This document shows positions 1 to 7,110 of a DNA stretch of 64,000 nucleotides, piece after piece. The stretch lies in contig JAHZIX010000045.1 in the NCBI GenBank assembly GCA_022601195.1, forward strand, positions 816,884 to 880,883, written 5' to 3'. The number at the start of each line of letters is the position of its first letter. Position 1 is the first letter of the stretch. The position numbers and the translations under genes were made by a program. Source of the DNA: Deltaproteobacteria bacterium. GTDB taxonomy: Bacteria > Acidobacteriota > Thermoanaerobaculia > Multivoradales > JAHZIX01. The notes under the pieces were generated by a model. The model had not been told where the DNA came from. It saw nothing but the letters and a program-made list of their open reading frames with translations, and did no database searches.

Positions 1-458
1 ACCCGGCCATCCTTGCCGAAAATCACTACGGAGTCGGAGAGTTGGTCGATGATGGCCCGAAAGGCGGTGCGCTCCCGAAGCTCGCTGACATCTCGTTGGA
101 TGGCAAAGTAATGGCGAATGGTGCCGTCGGGAGCTCGAATCGGTTCGATATACCAGCTCATTACGAAAGGGCTGCCATCCTTTCGATAGTTGATGGTCTG
201 GCCGGTAAAGGGTTCTCCTTGCTCGAGGCACCTCCGGAGCTCGTCTAGAACTGCACGGTCAGATTTAGGACCTTGAAGAAACCGAGGAGACCTTCCCAAA
301 ACTTCTGCCTTGGAGTACCCCGTCATTTCTTCGAAGGCCGGGTTGGCGTAGATGATGCTGGGGCCCGGCTCGTCCAGCTCGGTAGTGGTTATGATGAAAG
401 ACTCACGCATTTTCTCTACCGCCTCCAGGAGAGGAAAGGTCGGTTGGTTTTTGCTCAT
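1..458 (-). CDS. LOV-like PAS sensor protein (N-terminal part, cut by window edge)
   Basis: The minus-strand frame from the ATG at 458 is open to the window edge and encodes at least 152 residues. It starts MSKNQPTFPLLEAVEKM and runs straight into a PAS fold of the LOV type: YANPAFEEMTGYS, then GRSPRFLQGPKSDRA, INYRKDGSPF, and HYFAIQRDVSE, after which a second PAS domain seems to start (FRAIIDQLSDSVVIF). In photoactive LOV domains the motif is GxNCRFLQ, with a Cys that forms the flavin adduct; here the matching position reads Pro (GRSPRFLQ), so classical adduct photochemistry should not occur. Output domain is outside the window. It lies downstream of the GTPase/Roadblock genes on the same strand, 313 bases away, so a functional link is possible but unproven. 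The ribosome binding site is weak (GGAAAT), and the frame is open further upstream, so the start is likely but not certain. Confidence 0.8.
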   Translation of the reverse strand, partial: MSKNQPTFPLLEAVEKMRESFIITTTELDEPGPSIIYANPAFEEMTGYSKAEVLGRSPRFLQGPKSDRAVLDELRRCLEQGEPFTGQTINYRKDGSPFVMSWYIEPIRAPDGTIRHYFAIQRDVSELRERTAFRAIIDQLSDSVVIFGKDGR

Positions 459-771
459 TCTTGTCAAAGTATTTCCAATCCGTTCTGCTGTGCTCGCCAA
501 TGGAATGGCTGACGGGTCAGCGAGGTTTTTCGGTAGGAGGGTGGCGCACCAATTCGGGGTAAATGAGCTCTTTGTGGGTCGGGGCTTCGCCAAACCACTG
601 CGTTCTGGGCTTTGCTGTGAACGAGCCCATGACGGGAGAGTTGGAACTCTTGCAACTGTCTATTCGGTGAGGAGCCCGGATCGCGTTACCAAGATCTTGT
701 GGCCCTCTCAGGAGTCTCCTCACAGCTCTCGACTCTCGCCAGAGCCTTAGAGGGCTGAGGAGAAAGGGGCG
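459..771. other. Spacer without a recognisable gene
   Basis: These 313 bases lie between the GTPase stop and the PAS protein start, both on the minus strand. Short open frames on both strands have no family resemblance and no good ribosome binding site. I see no strong hairpin with a T tract. Confidence 0.5.
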
Positions 772-2376
772 CTAGAAAGCTCCGGAGTCCGTATCGACTG
801 TTGCTGCGGAGCCTTCCGCCTCCCCTGGTAGGGACCCGTGGAGCTTGGCGACGCCAGTGGTTTCTGGACGGTCCAGCAGATGAGAGGCTAGCTCGCCAGC
901 TCTCGCTGAGAGCTCCGTTTCGCTGGCCTCTAGGTTCCGCAACTGCCGAAGAGCCTCCTCCAGGTCCAGCCCTTGCGCCTGCAAGTAGGCCTGTGCCAAC
1001 TCGATCAGCTGATCCATGGCGGGCCCCTTCTCGTTTGCGGCAGAAACGTCCTGTTGGGGCAGGGCAATATAGCCGGTATAGACCAACTTGGTTTGGCTCA
1101 GGCCGGCGACAGCCGGTGAGAGCCTCTGGACCAAGAGTTCTTCCGGCCATTCGGTGGTGGCTTTTTGATAGATCCGAAAGACCTGTACCAAAGCTGCTGC
1201 GATAACTTCCGGTGGAGCGGTAAGGCGACGAACCAGCAGGGATTGGAGGGGAGGTGTTTGGGGCATGACCTCCCAGAGTCGCCATGTACGGTCGGACGCT
1301 GGGCTCAGAATGAGGCAACGGTCCGGAGACAGCCAATCCTCGGCCTGGATTGCCAAGCGGGTCAGCTCTAGGAGATGCTTTCGACCGAGGTCGAATTCGT
1401 CGAATTCGTGCTGGGCCCGGGATAGGCCGACCCAGGTGGCCCCAAATTTCGCTTTCCAATCTCCATTGGCTTTCTGCTCCATGGAGCAGGGTAATTGGGA
1501 AAACTCCTGAAGGTTGGTTCTTCCTCGAGCGGGGGGCCAGACGGCCCCGGCTGGAACCTCACTCGAGGGCGGCAAAGGCGGCTTGCTCAACGGGGGATTG
1601 GGCAACCCTTCGGGAGTTGGCTCAGGAGAATGCGAAGAAACCGAATCCGCCTCCGACTCCAAAGCACGTAGGAAGTGCCAGGCTTCCGCTTCCAGGGGCA
1701 CGCTCCAAGCGCTGGACTCCCCTTCCCCTTCGTCGTAGGCCTTGAGAGATGCTAGAAGCTCGGCACTATCTTGAAGGGCAGGTCGGCACAGGGGGAGATC
1801 CCCTTGCGCCTGCAGCGCTTCGGCGCGCTGGAGGGCCAGGCGAACCGCACGGACGAAGACATCGCGGATTCCAGTGCTGCCGGTGGCGATCGTCTCTGCG
1901 ACATCCTGATAGTCCGGTGGAAGCATGGTCAGTAGCTCCTCCCGAGGAAGAGCATCGGGAAGGTCTCTTTTGTTGAGTTGCAGCAGTACCTTGGGCTTGG
2001 GGGCAGGGAAAGTCGACAAGACACAGCCGAGCTCCTCCACTGCTGCGAGGGAGCGGGAGAGTTGGTTTGTGGAAGCATCGAACACGAAGACGACGCAATC
2101 CGCCAGGCGCAACAGCTCGAAACGGCGTCCGCCGAGGGACGACTGACCTGGCACGGTGAGAACTTGACAGCAAATTCGATGACCGTTCCACAAGCCACCG
2201 GTATATTCGAGCCAGTCGAAGAAAATGGTCCGGCCTAGCATCTCTTCCGGAGATTCGACTGTCGTGCCCAGGCTTTCCGCCAAAGAACGAACCGTAGTCG
2301 TCTTCCCTGCAAGGGGGGTTCCGTCGAAAACGATGCGAACGACGAGGCGTCCCCTATCCGTGTCTAGAAATGCCAA
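772..2376 (-). CDS. Ras-like small GTPase fused to a long C-terminal region
   Basis: The N-terminal 190 residues are a small GTPase domain of the MglA/Ras-like kind: P-loop GTPLAGKTT at about residue 19, a switch-II-like TVPGQ segment near 75, and the base-specificity motif NKRD near 133. Prokaryotic GTPases of this group work with Roadblock/LC7 proteins as activators or scaffolds, and two Roadblock genes lie immediately upstream on the same strand (32 bases to the nearer one). Residues 200-300 are a Pro/Glu-rich linker, and 300-470 form a globular region I do not recognise; most bacterial MglA-type proteins are only about 200 aa, so the 534-aa length is unusual. The start is a TTG (2374-2376) behind GAGGGAGAG; no better in-frame ATG precedes the P-loop. 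Cytoplasmic signalling or polarity role is inferred from family only. Confidence 0.85.
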   Translation of the reverse strand: MAFLDTDRGRLVVRIVFDGTPLAGKTTTVRSLAESLGTTVESPEEMLGRTIFFDWLEYTGGLWNGHRICCQVLTVPGQSSLGGRRFELLRLADCVVFVFDASTNQLSRSLAAVEELGCVLSTFPAPKPKVLLQLNKRDLPDALPREELLTMLPPDYQDVAETIATGSTGIRDVFVRAVRLALQRAEALQAQGDLPLCRPALQDSAELLASLKAYDEGEGESSAWSVPLEAEAWHFLRALESEADSVSSHSPEPTPEGLPNPPLSKPPLPPSSEVPAGAVWPPARGRTNLQEFSQLPCSMEQKANGDWKAKFGATWVGLSRAQHEFDEFDLGRKHLLELTRLAIQAEDWLSPDRCLILSPASDRTWRLWEVMPQTPPLQSLLVRRLTAPPEVIAAALVQVFRIYQKATTEWPEELLVQRLSPAVAGLSQTKLVYTGYIALPQQDVSAANEKGPAMDQLIELAQAYLQAQGLDLEEALRQLRNLEASETELSARAGELASHLLDRPETTGVAKLHGSLPGEAEGSAATVDTDSGAF

Positions 2377-2402
2377 GGCCGGACTCTCCCTCTGTCTTCG
2401 TT

Positions 2403-2771
2403 CTATCCGAGAGCGTCAGCGTGCTTGTTGACCGCGTTTCTAACGATGGCCAAGTTCGACGAGGCGCGATCTGCAGCTAGGTAGAGAAAAGTGCCGGGAT
2501 TGATCAATTTGATCAAATGAATCTGGTCACTCAAGGTGAGCAACATGTCTTCGAGAGTGGCGTCGAGTTTGAGAGCCTCCATGATCTTGAGCTTCTGTTT
2601 GACCATCTCGCTGTTGAATGCGCTGGCGGTCGTGAGGTCGAAGGAGTCGACTTTGGCTTTCACGCCCAGGGTCATGCCGGAATCCAGGTCCACGAGGGAC
2701 GCAGCGATAAAGCCCGGAAGGTCCTTTTCGATCTTGCCGATCGTCTCTGTAATTTGCTGTTCGGATGCCAT
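2403..2771 (-). CDS. Roadblock/LC7 domain protein
   Basis: A 122-aa protein consisting of a single Roadblock/LC7 fold: IEKDLPGFIAASLVDLDSG, then a central helix with hydrophobic repeats, then HLIKLINPGTFLYLAADR and a C-terminal helix. This fold dimerises and binds Ras-like GTPases (for example MglB with MglA). The start ATG has a good ribosome binding site (AAAGGAAATAAG). It sits 26 bases upstream of the GTPase gene and downstream of a second Roadblock-containing gene, with which it shares length and layout (SLVDLDSGMTLG here versus ALADFDSGMCLG there). The two are probably an ancient duplication. Partnership with the adjacent GTPase is inference from family and position. Confidence 0.85.
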   Translation of the reverse strand: MASEQQITETIGKIEKDLPGFIAASLVDLDSGMTLGVKAKVDSFDLTTASAFNSEMVKQKLKIMEALKLDATLEDMLLTLSDQIHLIKLINPGTFLYLAADRASSNLAIVRNAVNKHADALG

Positions 2772-2998
2772 CTTATTTCCTTTCGTGTCGTTGTTTTGTT
2801 AGATCTAGGTGTAGCGTGGTTGTTCTAAACGAAAGTCTTGTGCTCATGGGAGACGTACCTATCCCCTGAGAGATCTCGGCAATGCCAGGGGCGCATTGAG
2901 ATTTCTGAATGGAATTCCGTATCCGCTCTAATCCTTGGCAACCTGCCAAGCTCCCCGGCTGAGCCGATCTGTAGTCCTCCTCGAGTTTTTGGAGGGGC

Positions 2999-4213
2999 TC
3001 AGACTTCCAAATCTTTGACGAGAGCCCGTGCTTTGTGGCGAGCCAGAGCGAGGTTTGCGTTGGCTCTACTGAGGGCGAGATAGAGAAAGAGCTTTTCACC
3101 GGTGATGGGAACGATCAGATGATATTCCTTGCCGAGGCTGATGAGAATGTCTTCGATCTCGTCCACCAGGCCGAGCTGGCTCATGACCTTGTGCTTCGAG
3201 CGAACCACTTCGGCATTTCCGGCCGCGGCCACTTCTAAGTCAAAGCTGGCAGAGCCACCTTGAGAGCCAAGACACATGCCGCTATCGAAGTCAGCCAAGG
3301 CTGCGCCCCTCGCGCCTTCGATGTTCATAGCTCCCTCGAGAGTTTCGTTGATGTTACCCATTTTGTTCTCCTTCATTCTTTCGGTTGTTAGTTGTTGAGT
3401 ATCGTGAGTTTTCTGGATTCTTAGCTGTTGGGTGTCGCGGGTCGATCTGCGACTTTCTGGATCGTTCATCGTCAGCCCGTGTTTCCGGTTTCTCGTGGCG
3501 GATACCCTGGAATTGGGCACAACATTGTTTGTCCTGCCGGGCTGCTCTTCTTGGAGGGAACCGTTTTGGCTCTGAAGGATCTGGTTCTCCAGGAAATCGA
3601 AGCTCCAGGGTTGTCCCGGAGGGCCCGTGTGAGGCCGCGATGCGGCAGAGGAAACGGTTTCGAAGAGGTTGTCTACCAGGACTCGAGAGCCCAAGGACTC
3701 GTCCAGTAAGGCGCTCCAGACTTCGCCATCGTGGGAGATCACCTCTAGCTCACTATGGTTCTCGAGGCGCAGTCGAAGTTGTTGAGTGGATCGACTCGCA
3801 TCGATCAAGGCGAGAAAGTCACCGACGCGAAGAGGTTGCTTTTCTTGGAGCTCTTCGAAGGGAGCCAGACTGCTGACAGCCGAGGTATGGAGGTGAATCC
3901 AGTGGGGCAGGTTCCAAGTCTTGAAGCGAGGCTCGTCTCGAGCCACGAGATGAACCGCTACCGGTAGGGATAGACCCTGAATGAGGGAGAGGCACTCGAG
4001 TAGGAAGGTGCTCTCTTGCCTCAGGTCCAACAGAATCGCCTTGGCGCCCCCGTTTTCGAGTCTCGAGAGAAGTGCTCCGGCGTTGACGCAAACGTCTACC
4101 TGGGTCGGTAGAGCCTCCCCGAACAGGTTTGCCAGACCAGACTGTTGGTCCCTTAGAACTAACAAGGCATCTGGATTCTCTTCAAGCAATCGATTGCTTC
4201 TAGAAGTCAGCAC
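2999..4213 (-). CDS. Pseudo-receiver/PATAN (DUF4388-like)/Roadblock protein, possibly with an internal start
   Basis: One continuous 404-aa frame. Residues 13-125 look like a response-regulator receiver fold (ALLVLRDQQSG, AILLDLRQE) without a convincing acidic pocket. Residues about 128-190 (RVGDFLALIDASRS, LEVISHDGEVWSALLDESLG) resemble the PATAN/DUF4388 domain of bacterial signalling proteins. After a polar linker with a repeated DTQQL motif comes a Roadblock/LC7 domain (residues 285-404). An in-frame ATG at 3361 has a strong ribosome binding site (AAGGAG, 7 bases away) and would give a free 120-aa Roadblock protein, almost the length of its neighbour. So this may make a long fusion, a short Roadblock protein, or both. 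The long start is a GTG at 4213. It is the first gene of the cluster and follows a strong-looking promoter about 120 bases upstream. Confidence 0.75.
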   Translation of the reverse strand: MLTSRSNRLLEENPDALLVLRDQQSGLANLFGEALPTQVDVCVNAGALLSRLENGGAKAILLDLRQESTFLLECLSLIQGLSLPVAVHLVARDEPRFKTWNLPHWIHLHTSAVSSLAPFEELQEKQPLRVGDFLALIDASRSTQQLRLRLENHSELEVISHDGEVWSALLDESLGSRVLVDNLFETVSSAASRPHTGPPGQPWSFDFLENQILQSQNGSLQEEQPGRTNNVVPNSRVSATRNRKHGLTMNDPESRRSTRDTQQLRIQKTHDTQQLTTERMKENKMGNINETLEGAMNIEGARGAALADFDSGMCLGSQGGSASFDLEVAAAGNAEVVRSKHKVMSQLGLVDEIEDILISLGKEYHLIVPITGEKLFLYLALSRANANLALARHKARALVKDLEV

Positions 4214-4331
4214 TCTTCCTAAACCTCATACGAATTCCATGTCGTCCTTGGGGGGGCAGGGACAAGGGAGGCGCGAGTAGACAGTCTTCGCGATCGATTG
4301 TTGGTAACTACCGGTGTTTACCGGAGAGGTC

Positions 4332-4359
4332 AATATACAATAAAAAATTATTGTGTCAA
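4332..4359 (-). promoter_or_regulatory. Near-consensus housekeeping promoter for the Roadblock/GTPase cluster
   Basis: On the minus strand TTGACA (4359-4354) and TATATT (4337-4332) are separated by 16 bases. The AT-rich spacer contains a perfect 7-bp inverted repeat ACAATAA/TTATTGT with a 4-base centre (4337-4354 on the plus strand), which could be an operator overlapping the promoter. The leader to the GTG at 4213 would be about 110 bases. This is the most AT-rich stretch for several kilobases. It is read from sequence only. Confidence 0.6.
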
Positions 4360-5003
4360 GGGCCTGCTTATAGGTTCGAAAATCCTGTTTTATGAATGAA
4401 TGTCTCTGTTCCACGCCCTGTCCACGACCCAATGAGCCTGAAGCCCCCGGACTTTGAGGATCTATTCGATCCCGCTCCCTTGGTTTGACTCGCTAGTACC
4501 GTGGCGCCGCAGGTGCCAATTTGGGCGGTGCATCGAGGGTGCCCGAAGAGTTAAGCGCCCGTAGGCAGATCGGTAGAACCTTCGTTTCCTCGGTAAATGG
4601 GACAGGAAATGAACCGAGGGTTCCTGGGAAAGCCCTAGAGCACAAGAATCTCTTTGCCGATAGTAGGAAAGTAGAGTGTGGGAATCTGTCGGTAGAATTT
4701 CGGTTTCCTTGTAGGAGAATCGGAAATTGCTTGTAGGTTTTTGTGAAGCGCCTAGGCAGGCGAGGAGCTTCAAAGGGCACATCATAGCTCTCGCTGTTCT
4801 TTCGCAGTGGGCCATGGAAAGCCAGCACTTCCTGGTACATTGAAATCCTACCCGCCAATCGGTCGCTCCAGTTGATAGCGACTCGGAGTCGCGGATTATC
4901 ATGAGTGCGTCTTTGAGGGCCCTACCGTCGAGCCCGGTATGCACTTGGAAAAGGCAAAGTGATGGGGAATGAAAACGAGGGCAATGAGGAGGGGAGATCA
5001 GCC
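4360..5003. other. Non-coding stretch with an imperfect direct repeat
   Basis: No frame here looks like a real gene: the 160-aa and 121-aa minus-strand frames are low in recognisable structure and lack ribosome binding sites. An imperfect direct repeat of about 40 bases begins at 4570 and again at 4689 (both start TCGGTAGAA, then TTCG..TTTCCT.. and end near GGAAAT). The end of this stretch holds the promoter and leader of the AlkD-like gene, ending in a strong GAGGAGGGG ribosome binding site. Confidence 0.4.
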
Positions 5004-5711
5004 ATGGACCTAGAAGAAGCGATGACCCGTTTGGAAGAGATGGGGACAGAGCAGACGCGAAAGATCTACCGCAACCACGGCGCGCAGGAGCCCTTCTTTG
5101 GGGTCAAGGTGGGCGATATGAAGAAGCTTCTGAGGCCGCTCAAGAAGGAGCAGGGCGTGGTCGCAGAGCTCTACGGGACCGGCAACGCGGACGCCATGTA
5201 CCTGGCGGCGCTAGCAGCCGATGCCAAGGCCATGAGTGAGGAGGATTTGGATCGCTGGGCGGAAGCTGCGGCATGGTACATGGTGGGAGAGTATGGGGTG
5301 GCGGGGTTGGCCGCAGAGGGCCCCCACGGTTGGGCCGCCGGATTGCGTTGGATCGAGTCGGCAACCCCTCATGTCGCTTGTGTGGGTTGGAATACTCTAT
5401 CGGGTTGGGTGGCCCTTCGACCCGACGATGAGCTCGATCTGAAAGCGATTCGGGGGCTTCTCGAGAGGGTTGATACCAGCCTCCATGAGGCTCCCAATCG
5501 CGTGCGCTACACCATGAACGGCTTCGTTATTTCCGTCGGTTGCTATGTGGAGAGTCTGACCTCAGAAGCACGAGCCATTGGAGAGTCCTTGGGCAAGGTG
5601 AAGGTCGACATGGGAGGCACCGCGTGCAAGGTGCCTGCGGCAGCGCAGATGATCGACAAGGTGACGGAAAAGGGGAGGTTGGGAAAAAAGCGCAAGGCCA
5701 TTCGCTGCTGA
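5004..5711 (+). CDS. DNA alkylation repair protein, AlkD-like HEAT-repeat family
   Basis: A 235-aa all-helical protein of the AlkD/DNA alkylation repair superfamily. Known members are DNA glycosylases that remove cationic alkylated bases without base flipping; many relatives have no proven activity. Typical features are the N-terminal GTEQTRKIYRNHGAQEPFFGVKVGDMKKL, read as two segments (GTEQTRKIYRNHG and FFGVKVGDMKKL), the central Trp-rich helices (DRWAEAAAWYMVGEYG, VGWNTLSGW) and the C-terminal VGCYV and GGTACKVPAA segments. The frame is open from an ATG at 4959, but the ATG at 5004 has GAGGAGGGG at the right distance and is the better start. It is a single gene followed 120 bases later by the DM13 gene. 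Confidence 0.85.
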   Translation: MDLEEAMTRLEEMGTEQTRKIYRNHGAQEPFFGVKVGDMKKLLRPLKKEQGVVAELYGTGNADAMYLAALAADAKAMSEEDLDRWAEAAAWYMVGEYGVAGLAAEGPHGWAAGLRWIESATPHVACVGWNTLSGWVALRPDDELDLKAIRGLLERVDTSLHEAPNRVRYTMNGFVISVGCYVESLTSEARAIGESLGKVKVDMGGTACKVPAAAQMIDKVTEKGRLGKKRKAIRC

Positions 5712-5832
5712 GCTCGAGCTCCGGTGCGGCTTGGGCCATCCAAAGCTGGATCGAGAACGTAGATCTTGGGTACGGCTAGGTTCTGCAGCCATCTCCCTAT
5801 TCGCCCCCCGGCAACCTCAGAAAGGCAAACTC

Positions 5833-6261
5833 ATGAAGCGGATTTCGATCACTTTTGTTTGGACCGTCATCGCCCTGTGCATGGGCTATCTCTCGTCCTC
5901 CGCCTGGGCGCAAAGTGGCGAGATTCTCGCTCAGGGCGAATGGACCAAGAAAGGCTACGCTATCGACGGAACCTGGAAGATCGTCCAAAAAGGGGAGGAG
6001 GTCTTCGTGGTCCTGAGCGATGATTTTTCTACCAAGAAGGCTCCGGATCTCAAGATATTCCTTTCTCCGCAGCCCCTCGATGGTCTGAACAACCGGAACG
6101 CTACCAGCGCTTCTTTTCTCGTGGCTCCGCTTCGCTCTCCGAAGGGCGGCCAGGAATATCTTCTTCCAGCTGGAACGAATTGGAAGGACTATCGGAGCAT
6201 TGCCATCCACTGTGAAAAATACTCCAAGCTGTGGGGAGGAGCCGCACTGGGGGCCTCCTGA
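5833..6261 (+). CDS. Secreted DM13-domain protein
   Basis: A 142-aa exported protein. Residues 1-28 form a signal peptide (MKRISITFVWTVIALCMGYL, cut after AWA-Q). The rest is one DM13 domain: GEWTKKGYAIDGTWKI, VLSDDFSTKKAPDLKIFLSP, and the terminal IAIHCEKYSKLWGGAAL with the conserved Cys of the family. DM13 domains are thought to take part in redox or electron transfer reactions outside the cytoplasm; the substrate is unknown. The frame is open from 5731, but the ATG at 5833 gives a clean signal peptide and follows AGAAAGG. A hairpin with a T tract overlaps its stop codon. Confidence 0.85.
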   Translation: MKRISITFVWTVIALCMGYLSSSAWAQSGEILAQGEWTKKGYAIDGTWKIVQKGEEVFVVLSDDFSTKKAPDLKIFLSPQPLDGLNNRNATSASFLVAPLRSPKGGQEYLLPAGTNWKDYRSIAIHCEKYSKLWGGAALGAS

Positions 6262-6283
6262 GGGCTCGGCCTGGGGGCTTTTT
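6253..6283 (+). terminator. Rho-independent terminator after the DM13 gene
   Basis: GCCTCC (6253-6258) pairs with GGGGGC (6273-6278, one G-T pair), with a small inner AGG/CCT pairing, and is followed at once by TTTTT. The hairpin overlaps the stop codon of the DM13 gene. Confidence 0.65.
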
Positions 6284-6426
6284 CGTTGGCATCGCGAGAC
6301 CCCATTCCACGATTTCGAGGTACCAGGCCCTTCTCACCTCCGGCGAAATCACTCATCACCCTAGATAGTCATCGATTTCGATTTGCAAGTAGAGTGGCGA
6401 CAGTAGATATTTTCGGAGGGATTGGC

Positions 6427-6984
6427 ATGAGCGAGCTACATCTGACGCGGGAAGAGTTGGAAGCAGGCCTGGACGAGATTCTCCGCTCCCCTAAGGAAGA
6501 AGGAGCCATCGAGCTCATCGTTCGCCGGCCGGAGGTCGGGGGTCGGGAGATTTTGCAGGAGGGTGAGCTCGACATCGAGGTTGGGTTGGTTGGGGACAAT
6601 TGGAGCACCCGAGGTAGCTCCAAGACCGAGGATCGATCGTCCCACCCCGAAATGCAGCTCAATCTCATGAATTCAAGGGTGATCGCTTTGGTCGCCGGGA
6701 GCGAAGAGCGGTGGCCCTTGGCAGGGGATCAGTTCTTCATCGATCTGGATTTGAGCCGGGAGAACCTACCCCCAGGTAGCCGGCTTCAGCTCGGTTCGGC
6801 GATTGTCGAAGTGACTCCCATGCCCCATACCGGTTGTAAGAAATTCGTAGCTCGTTTTGGCATGGAAGCCATGAAATTCGTCAATTCCGGTGAGGGAAAG
6901 AGCCTCTGCTTGCGGGGTATCAACGCCCGCGTTCTCCAACCGGGCATCGTCCGTCACGGAGACATGGCGAGAAAGCTGACTTGA
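6427..6984 (+). CDS. MOSC domain protein
   Basis: A 185-aa protein that is nearly all MOSC domain (the C-terminal domain of molybdenum cofactor sulfurases, also used alone in small bacterial proteins that bind sulfur or the cofactor). Key signs are the LIVRRPEVGGRE start, the GDNWSTRG strand, DQFFIDLDLSRENLPPGSRL read as two parts (DQFFIDLDLS and ENLPPGSRLQLG), and HTGCKKF with the conserved Cys near residue 135. The upstream ATG at 6286 would add about 47 residues lacking MOSC character; the ATG at 6427 has CGGAGGG just upstream and fits the family. It stands alone between a terminator and a convergent gene. Confidence 0.85.
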   Translation: MSELHLTREELEAGLDEILRSPKEEGAIELIVRRPEVGGREILQEGELDIEVGLVGDNWSTRGSSKTEDRSSHPEMQLNLMNSRVIALVAGSEERWPLAGDQFFIDLDLSRENLPPGSRLQLGSAIVEVTPMPHTGCKKFVARFGMEAMKFVNSGEGKSLCLRGINARVLQPGIVRHGDMARKLT

Positions 6985-7020
6985 ACCAGCTCCCTGCAAA
7001 GAAAAGCAAAGAAACGGCCA

Positions 7021-7048
7021 AGGGATCCGAACCGAAGTTCAGATCCCT
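7021..7048 (-). terminator. Hairpin between convergent genes, terminator for the minus-strand hydrolase
   Basis: AGGGATC pairs with GATCCCT, then after one mismatch GAAC pairs with GTTC around a CGAA loop. Read on the minus strand the hairpin is followed by TTGGCCGTTTCTTTGCTTTT, so it most likely ends the serine hydrolase transcript; on the plus strand no T tract follows. Confidence 0.5.
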
Positions 7049-7110
7049 CAGGGCGATTCCATGCGCGACGGGCTCCTAGGTCGGCGAGATCGAGCTGTCT
7101 CTCACTGACA

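Noticed and set aside
2773..3099. 108-aa minus-strand frame upstream of the Roadblock gene
   Set aside because: It overlaps the end of the PATAN-Roadblock gene in another frame and lacks any domain sign.
4423..4436. CACGACCCAATGA shared with 48121-48133
   Set aside because: A 13-base match is expected by chance many times in 64 kb.
4462..4944. 160-aa minus-strand open frame between the Roadblock cluster and the AlkD-like gene
   Set aside because: No ribosome binding site, no domain-like pattern and an unusual mix of residues; it overlaps the direct repeat and an AT-rich promoter region.
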